A stretch of 64,000 bases of DNA from Sabellastarte sp. h YS-2021 (lineage: Eukaryota > Annelida > Polychaeta > Sabellida > Sabellidae). Where the stretch lies: the NCBI GenBank assembly GCA_964017235.1, contig OZ024938.1, positions 60,503,816 through 60,567,815 of the forward strand, written 5' to 3'. Position 1 is the stretch's first letter. Each line of letters starts with the position of its first letter. Made by a program: the position numbers and the translations under genes. The notes below the pieces were generated by a model. The model searched no databases. It had not been told where the DNA came from and saw nothing but the letters and a program-made list of their open reading frames with translations. This document shows, in pieces, positions 59,601 to 64,000 of the stretch.

Positions 59601-62031
59601 GAAAACCTGAGATAAGTGTCCTCATCTGCTCAAAGTGTTCGAGAATCTTGGAGTCTGTAGTTGAAACGGGTGTTGATGTAATGATGGACTGACTCCTCTC
59701 CCTCAGGACACTGGACTCGAGGTGTTCTGTGTCAGTAGTTGACCCACGTGATTCGTCCTGTTTGCTGGTATTTGGACTGGCCTCAAAACCTGAACTTCTA
59801 TTGGCCCCCTTTCTTCTGATGTGGGTTTTAAGAAAACCCATCTGTTGGTAGACCCAGGACTGTCTCTTGGTCATCTCCCTCGGGGCTTGGCCAGATTGGA
59901 GCTTAGACACCTTCTCACATCAAAGGGCTGGAGCTTAAGTTCTGCAGATATTTCTGCCCAGAGAGCCTCTCTTCTATTCCTGTCGTGGAAACGTGAATGT
60001 TCCTTGTCATACAGTTCAGGGTGCAGCTTGACGAATTCTACAATGGAAACTTCATCACTGTCTGTAAAAGTGGCACACACCCTGGCTCTCTTGGCTGAAG
60101 AATGGCACTCCGGATCTTCCTCACACCTCTCTTCTTCTTCTGCCACAGCTTCCCCAATAGCTGGATCTTCCTGAATCTCCTCCTCCTCTCTCCTCTCACT
60201 TCCTTCTTCTGTAATAACTTCACTCCTCTCCTCTACTTGACTTTCCTTCTCCCTCTCATCCATCTTTTTCCTTCCTCTCTTCCCTCCTTTCTCTTTTCTC
60301 ATGATCCAGTCGACAAAATAATAAAAAAATAGTAAAATGTGTCTCCTAACTGTGAAATTTGCCTTAAGCTCAAGTATATAAAATGTAAAATAAAAATTGA
60401 AAACCCCTACAAATCAGTGACACACGTCTCTCAGTAGCCAAACAGTCAGTAACAATGACAAAGTGTGCGCGGTCGCTTATATAGTCCCAGACCTGCTCAT
60501 TGCCTCGTTTTAATTTCCAACGCGCGGAAAACAGTCGGTTCTTAATCGGTTGTTAGTCCCAGGCCGCCTGGGGCGTCCTCAGGCTGCCGCAGACTGAAAA
60601 TGTGTGGTCCCAGGCGTCCTGGGGAGGCCGGTTTGGATCGGTTAGGGTCGGTTACCCTTAGTCGGTTCTTAGTCCCAGACCTTGATTTTTGGGTCGCAGG
60701 ACACCGCAGACGGTCTGAGGCTTCCGGGGACTAATGAAACCGACTCACTTTCAGACGCATGAAATTCATACGCATCATATTTGAGTCTGGGATTAAGAAC
60801 CGGCCGCCTGGGACTAAGCTACGGAGGTCTGGGACTAAGGGTCGCAGGACGCCTGGGACAACAACCGACTCTGTAAATTTGGGTCTGAGGAGGCCTGAGG
60901 ACGCCTGGGACTGGACATTTTGTTGACGGCGGGAAATATGAATCGGTTGTAGTCGTGTGAAATATCAAACATGTTTGATTTTTCACACGGCCCCAACCGA
61001 CCACAACCGACCCTTACAGAAGGTCTGGGACTAAGCAAATATTTCAAACCGACCCCCAAAAACCCTTAATCGGGAGCCTTAGTCGTGTGGTGGAACACCC
61101 ACATTAATTTTATCCCAACTTTATTGGAGATCCACGATTCTATATTCTGCCAAATAGGTATAACTTTAGAACAATGACAAAAAAGATGAAAAATTGTTTC
61201 TTTTTGGTCCTTACAAAACACACACACATCACTCTCTGTCGATTTAATTTTTCTAAGAAAATACCTAGTTGGTAAAATGCCAAAAATTATTCTGTACTGA
61301 AACCATATTATTGAATTATCTTTAATCGACTTAAAACAACTATGAAATACATTTTTCCATGCTTCATCATCATGTTTGCTTAACATATTTTCCCATTTAT
61401 TTCTCATGGGTAATTCAACATTTTTACAATTGTTAAATAGAATTCTGTAATAAATTTTACATCCTTTTTCTGGTAATAAAAACTGCCTGATGGAAAGAGG
61501 GACATAAGGTCTCTGAATGTGAAAGTTTCCATTTTTTTTATATTTTGCAATAAATTTATTTACAAGGGTATTCACTCTGTGATATTCTAAAAAATTGATT
61601 TTCAACCCAAATGTCTTTTCAATTTTCTGAAGTGTCATTATATCTCCAGTTGACTCAACGATATCTCCAATCAATGAAATCCCTCAAATTAATTGAATAT
61701 GCATAGACACACATGCTGGTAATGAAATGAGACAGAAGGCAATGCTGTTTGTTTAATGAGACATAGCAATGTGCATGTAATTATGTCCCAACTGTTTTGT
61801 CTCTTAATCAATGTAAAGTGACATAAGGTCAAAGTTGCTTATTACAAAAACACACTTTTGATTTACATATACATGTCTTGACATCAGTAGATCTACTACT
61901 TACTTTTGAACATCATCAATTTCAGTCCACCAGGTCAAATCAGCATTTTGAAGCCATTCTTCTGTTTTGCCCAATGATGCTGCAGGGACAGCAAATGAAA
62001 CCTTTCCTTCTCCAACATTCCAATGATCTAA
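44622..62031 (-). CDS. M14A zinc procarboxypeptidase 2 (5' end not found)
   Basis: Exons, 5' to 3': 62031-61904, 54726-54621, 52832-52725, 51862-51702, 50923-50872, 49571-49481, 47858-47757, 46463-46342, 45474-45390, 44827-44622. Phases match copy 1 throughout. Exons 161+52 equal its 213-nt exon and 102+122 its 224-nt exon, so copy 2 has two extra introns. Two upstream exons (signal peptide and propeptide start) are expected, but nothing convincing was seen before 64000. Propeptide marks are [10 protein letters not shown] and WWTEIDDVQ. Catalytic marks are HCREW (zinc), [24 protein letters not shown] (third zinc ligand), [11 protein letters not shown] (Tyr; Gln at the S1' position) and LELR (catalytic Glu). 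All key residues are kept, so the enzyme is probably active and secreted. The first intron shown holds a 6.6-kb nested transposon block. Confidence 0.9.
46464..46650 (-). pseudogene. Tandem exon-border relics in a copy-2-specific intron
   Basis: A unit of about 64 bp that includes the start of exon 46463-46342 is repeated about three more times upstream (at roughly 46504, 46568 and 46633). On the minus strand the relics read ILTWMS-stop and LTWVS-stop where the exon reads ILAWVSLHS. At least one relic keeps an acceptor-like TTTAG|GG. They are duplicated, decayed pieces of coding exon inside the intron that copy 1 lacks. Confidence 0.7.
49895..50110 (+). repeat. SINE family A (old, degenerate)
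   Basis: The blocks CACTCTTAGGTCTTGACTTT, CTGGTCGTAAGTGTGAAAAC, CTGACTGTTTACAG and CATGATATGACCTATAC follow the family A order with many changes. Confidence 0.5.
50460..50568. mobile_element. Short fold-back element, ATATTCATGAAAGG termini
   Basis: GGAACCATATTCATGAAAGG is mirrored by CCTTTCATGAATACGGACC over 109 bp. It is related to the element at 35555-35642. Confidence 0.7.
53257..54085 (+). mobile_element. CR1/L2-like LINE, 5'-truncated, C-terminal ORF2 intact
   Basis: An ORF runs from 53327 to 53986 (219 residues). It encodes the end of a non-LTR reverse transcriptase: [58 protein letters not shown] and [15 protein letters not shown]. The thumb and C-terminal region are present but RT motifs A to D are absent, so it cannot move. 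The open frame implies a fairly recent insertion. The 3' end (GGGGAGATTAAGTGC to AAAGTCCAATTTGAAG) matches the families at 21.3 and 38.4 kb. It lies in an intron of carboxypeptidase 2 on the opposite strand. Confidence 0.85.
54948..55075 (+). repeat. SINE family C
   Basis: The copy has GATGGCTTGGTGGTCAGTAA (A-box-like), CACCTCTGTGTGGGTTAGAC and CCCACAAGTGGCAATGCTGA. The 3' end is shortened to GTAAAACCCTCAC. Confidence 0.6.
55104..55116. repeat. Target-site duplication of the L1-like LINE, left copy
   Basis: ATTAATTGAATAT is repeated exactly at 61688-61700. It directly borders the poly(T) that is the minus-strand poly(A) tail of the LINE. Confidence 0.88.
56112..57425 (+). CDS. Harbinger transposase (DDE_Tnp_4 type), intact, 437 aa
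   Basis: A Pro run (residues 37-46) follows the N-terminus. Residues 64-160 contain a helical region with [15 protein letters not shown], the helix-turn-helix-like segment seen in HARBI1 proteins. The nuclease part has [10 protein letters not shown] (D203), [12 protein letters not shown] (D253), YFILADDAF and RRVVENAFG (E330), the expected D-D-E arrangement. The C-terminus is Asp-rich (a GAT repeat near 57258) and then basic. It would cut and paste the element after import to the nucleus with the partner protein. The single exon has no stop or frameshift. It could also be a domesticated HARBI1-like gene, but the flanking TIRs argue for a transposon. Confidence 0.93.
   Translation: MPPFNGRQIQQQLRAFLVFIQLQIIMYFHFLRQAQQPPPPPPAPPAPIQRPRRRHNMWVRPWLLQREERGAYHNIMADLYATDIPGFTNYMRMTPEFFEMMKTRLEPRLARQATNYRAPISVGEKLALTIRYLATGESYTSLSCQFRVGRSTISKFLPEVCRAIQDEFTREYLKCPTTPDEWKELEREFRIRWNVPHALGALDGKHVALKKPKNSGALYHNYKGFFSIVMLALVDGQYKFRWVDVGTEGSCSDAQIFNASQMKRRIEDGRIGFPDPAPITQGGRDVPYFILADDAFALKTWLMKPYGRRLLTREERIANYRISRGRRVVENAFGILVSRFRVMRTTIELPPETVREVVMTCVVLHNILRSQYQGQPAGQQPGGDDDDDDVPGDCGLIGGAAGGGQDRNPAREAKRQRDYLKDYFNNEGAVAWQDGRI
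57510..58312. repeat. 43-bp minisatellite inside the Harbinger element
   Basis: About 18-19 units of GACAAACCCCATGCCAAAC-containing 43-bp repeats. Variant joints (GTTGAGACGG, GTCGAGACGT, GTACAGACGG, GTTCAGACAG) recur in the same order twice, so a block of seven to eight units was duplicated. Four GTTCAGACAG units end the array. Because 43 is not a multiple of three and no stop occurs on the minus strand, all three minus frames stay open for long stretches. Confidence 0.93.
58321..59110. other. Non-coding interior of the Harbinger element
   Basis: AT-rich at first, then a T/G-rich stretch (58560-58760) made of GGTTTGG and TTGGGTT words. No gene is supported. It should contain the 3' UTRs of the two convergent transposon genes. 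Confidence 0.5.
59125..60302 (-). pseudogene. Harbinger partner protein (MADF/Myb-like), frameshifted
   Basis: From ATG at 60302 the frame gives a basic start (KKMDERE; GKRGRKK, likely a nuclear localisation signal), an acidic stretch and the first part of a MADF/Myb-like domain ([38 protein letters not shown]). It ends in a stop at 59871. The frame at 59910-59125 carries the rest ([32 protein letters not shown]), then a Ser/Thr-rich region and a C-terminal Gln run. The middle helix with the conserved Trp and LR is missing at the joint near 59905, so a short deletion broke both frame and domain. In PIF/Harbinger elements this protein helps bring the transposase to DNA. An intron is unlikely because conserved residues are gone. 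Confidence 0.78.
60964..60979. promoter_or_regulatory. Conserved 16-bp palindrome in the right subterminal region
   Basis: ATCAAACATGTTTGAT is a perfect palindrome. It also occurs at 18798-18813, 32438-32453 and 33197-33212, always in the right half of a family member and in the same setting. It is a candidate binding site for a transposon protein; this is inference. Confidence 0.55.
61688..61700. repeat. Target-site duplication of the L1-like LINE, right copy
   Basis: ATTAATTGAATAT, identical to 55104-55116, marks the truncated 5' border of the LINE. Confidence 0.88.
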
Positions 62032-62259
62032 CTGTCAAAATAAGTATCCAGGAAATATATAAGTTTTAAAATGGTAACACTACAGTTCCACTACAGTTCA
62101 GTGGAAGAGACTCTGAGCATTATCAGGGTAATCCTAGACACTAGTCCTATTTTTAAAAGATACTTGTGAATGTAGTCCACATTCACAAAGTTACAAGATA
62201 CTTCGGGTACCAGCTTGAACTGCGCTCCAGTTAATTTACTGGAATAAAGCAGTTAAATG

Positions 62260-63066
62260 TGGCCATACTGTAGCATTTCTTCTATAGTGCTGTGATTTAT
62301 TATACCCCAGATACTTCTTATTTAAAAAACCTACGCTATTTCTCTGCTTCACAAGATTCATCTTTATGCTTGTAACAGTCGGGAGCAGGTCATTACTTTT
62401 TTTTCTAAGCAGCTCTAGCAAGGCGCAAACTTCTAGCTATCACTTTTTAATTTTTTTTGTCTCTGGACTTTCATGAATTGTGGCATAGCATGTTAAGTAA
62501 GGCAGCAATGGGTTACGTTAGTACTTGGGTGGGTGACCGCCACAGTGCACTATCCCTATCTCCGATGGCCTTGCAGCTTGCGCAAGTCAACTGAAACCCC
62601 TATGGACCTTGTTTAAACTATAGAATTGTTTTATTTAAGATATATGTATGATGTATGTAAGATATATGTATGGCCATACTGTAGCATTTCTTCTAAAGTG
62701 CTGTGATTTATTATACCCCAGATACTTCTTATTTAAAAAACCTACGCTATTTCTCTGCTTCACAAGATTCATCTTTATGCTTGTAACAGTCGGGAGCAGG
62801 TCATTACTTTTTTTTCTAAGCAGCTCTAGCAAGGCGCAAACTTCTAGCTATCACTTTTTAATTTTTTTTGTCTCTGGACTTTCATGAATTGTGGCATAGC
62901 ATGTTAAGTAAGGCAGCAATGGGTTACGTTAGTACTTGGGTGGGTGACCGCCACAGTGCACTATCCCTATCTCCGATGGCCTTGCAGCTTGCGCAAGTCA
63001 ACTGAAACCCCTATGGACCTTGTTTAAACTATAGAATTGTTTTATTTAAGATATATGTATGATGTG
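62260..63066 (+). repeat. Direct duplication of about 396 bp carrying a 5S-derived SINE
   Basis: Copies lie at 62260-62655 and 62671-63066, offset 411 bp, and look nearly identical (one A/T change seen near 62285 and 62696). Each contains the 5S-like SINE (GTCTCTGGACTTTCATGAAT; GTTAGTACTTGGGTGGGTGA; GATGGCCTTGCAGCTTGCGC) at about 62456-62608 and 62867-63019. The shared minus-strand ORF of about 50 residues has no recognisable domain and is probably not a gene. Confidence 0.88.
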
Positions 63067-63069
63067 GAA

Positions 63070-63640
63070 ACATAAAATATTATGTATATAACAATCTGCC
63101 AGTTTCATATAATTTGGTATGTCATCCCCAACTGTTAACCATCCTAAGAGATTATGCGACACTCGGTGGAATATGAGAATTGTTTCTGTAACCACCACCA
63201 AAGGTCAAATTAAAAAATCCCCTTAAAATTCAAGTAACCCCAACAACATTTATTTTTAAAGGATTAAAGAAAAGATATTTATTTTCCAATCCTTGAATTA
63301 GATCTGGGACACCTCTAAAAGCTGAAGGTTGCCGGAGCTAATAATGAAGGTTAGTGGTTTGTATAGCAAAATGATCTAACCTCTGATGAGACCACATATA
63401 CACTGAAGGTCAAATATATAATAACAAAAGTTTATATATCAGGCCATGAGACTAATTTTTTTCAGTTCCCAGAATAATTTTTTTAATGGGGCAAAACTCA
63501 TATGTTTTTTTTCTGTTTTCCATCTTTTTTCAACAGTATCGCAGTATTACTTATTAAGGGGCACGCTAATCCTTCCCCTCAGGGATTGAGGGTTTTATAC
63601 ACAGTGCCAAATATTCTGCCTTCAACACTGATTTCTAACT
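63070..63640. other. No gene recognised
   Basis: AT-rich DNA upstream of the first carboxypeptidase 2 exon seen. The missing signal-peptide exons of that gene could be here or beyond the window. None could be placed with a proper ATG, phase and donor. Confidence 0.4.
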
Positions 63641-63646
63641 TTTAAA

Positions 63647-63880
63647 TTTATTTATTTATTTGGGGTTTTACGTCACTTTCAACACTGTACAGGTCATATC
63701 ACGACGGGTAGTTGGAAGGGCAGAGGAAACCAGTACATAGAGTTCGTTAGGGTTCAGTACTGTAAACTGCCGACCAACGGCAAGCAACTACCAGCTTTCC
63801 CACTTGAGGCCGTGACGGGGATCGAACCCCGGCCTCGGAGGTGGGAGGCGAGAGTGTTACCACTCTGCCACCGTGGCCCC
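63647..63880 (-). repeat. SINE family A, near full length, with target-site duplication
   Basis: The AAATAAAT tail comes first and the GGGGCCACGGTGGCAGAGTG head last. A 14-bp perfect repeat TTCTAACTTTTAAA flanks it at 63633-63646 and 63881-63894. The B box reads GGGGTTCGATCCCCG on the minus strand. It is the cleanest copy for a consensus. Confidence 0.92.
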
Positions 63881-64000
63881 TTCTAACTTTTAAAGATCAG
63901 GTTTTTATCTTTTGTGAATTCTTGTGAAGACTGATTAGAAATCAATACAAATTCAAACACAAACAACTGACTTAGTATCTGATTGAGACCCTACATGGAC

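Larger units (their letters stand above)
55639..61104. mobile_element. PIF/Harbinger DNA transposon, about 5.47 kb
   Basis: The left end TGCCCCTGTTCCACCAAAGG and right end GTGTGGTGGAACACCCACA form imperfect terminal inverted repeats. TAA lies outside the left end and TTAA at the right, consistent with a 3-bp TWA target duplication. The exact right border is ambiguous by one base. GC-rich subterminal regions of about 400-550 bp carry many GGGACTAAG and CCTCAGG motifs. Inside are two convergent genes, a DDE transposase (+) and a MADF/Myb-like partner (-), with a minisatellite between them. It is inserted in an L1-like LINE within a carboxypeptidase 2 intron. Confidence 0.9.
55117..61687 (-). 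mobile_element. 5'-truncated L1-like LINE split by a Harbinger transposon
   Basis: The ORF2 C-terminus is read on the minus strand from 61674 to 61107 and resumes from 55636 to 55379. It includes [17 protein letters not shown] and a zinc-knuckle [18 protein letters not shown], then after the gap [20 protein letters not shown] short 3' UTR and a poly(A) tail (poly T at 55117-55143) follow. A 13-bp duplication flanks it. The piece between 55639 and 61104 is a separate DNA transposon. The reading frame shifts by one base at the junction even after the insert is discounted, so the LINE had decayed or the A-run slipped. Only the end of ORF2 is present, so the copy is dead. Confidence 0.88.

Noticed and set aside
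62236-62832. Two near-identical minus-strand ORFs of 61 and 65 codons
   Set aside because: They arise from one duplicated repeat segment. They have no domain, no neighbour support and no splice context.

Overview
The window looks like intron-rich nuclear DNA from a marine invertebrate, most likely a mollusc or another lophotrochozoan. The evidence is an AT-rich background, GT-AG split genes, several tRNA-headed SINE families, a 5S-rRNA-derived SINE, fold-back MITEs, CR1/L2-like and L1-like LINEs, and a PIF/Harbinger DNA transposon. The taxonomic guess is inference. Nothing in the window is bacterial.

Host genes, left to right: (1) 590-2289 (+): the last two exons of a class B (secretin-family) GPCR. 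(2) 8556-16336 (+) and (3) 19861-30647 (+): a head-to-tail pair of paralogous type I membrane proteins with a mannose-6-phosphate-receptor-homology (MRH) ectodomain, a Thr/Ser-rich stalk, one TM helix and a short tail with a YxxPhi sorting motif. (4) 31048-43036 (-): a complete ten-exon, 421-residue M14A zinc procarboxypeptidase. (5) 44622-62031 (-): a tandem paralogue, complete from the propeptide to the stop, with its first one or two exons not found. Exon sizes and phases match exactly between the carboxypeptidase paralogues (85, 91 and 108 nt; 224 = 102+122; 213 = 161+52), which validates the models. Copy 2 has two extra introns. MRH-B and carboxypeptidase 1 converge tail to tail with stops only 400 bp apart.

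Mobile DNA fills the introns. The largest block (55.1-61.7 kb, in a propeptide intron of carboxypeptidase 2) is a 5'-truncated L1-like LINE with a 13-bp target-site duplication, split by a 5.5-kb Harbinger element. That element carries an intact transposase, a frameshifted MADF/Myb-like partner and a 43-bp minisatellite. Non-autonomous relatives lie at 18.7-19.3 kb and 31.9-33.3 kb. The latter is two 720-bp units, one with its right half precisely inverted, all inserted in a SINE. A 15-unit, 146-bp satellite with a DR1-type nuclear-receptor motif in every unit sits in an MRH-B intron between two fragments of a dead CR1-like LINE.

The carboxypeptidase pair probably makes secreted or digestive proteases and the MRH pair probably endosomal, lysosomal or Golgi glycoprotein receptors. 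Any functional link between them is not shown by the sequence.
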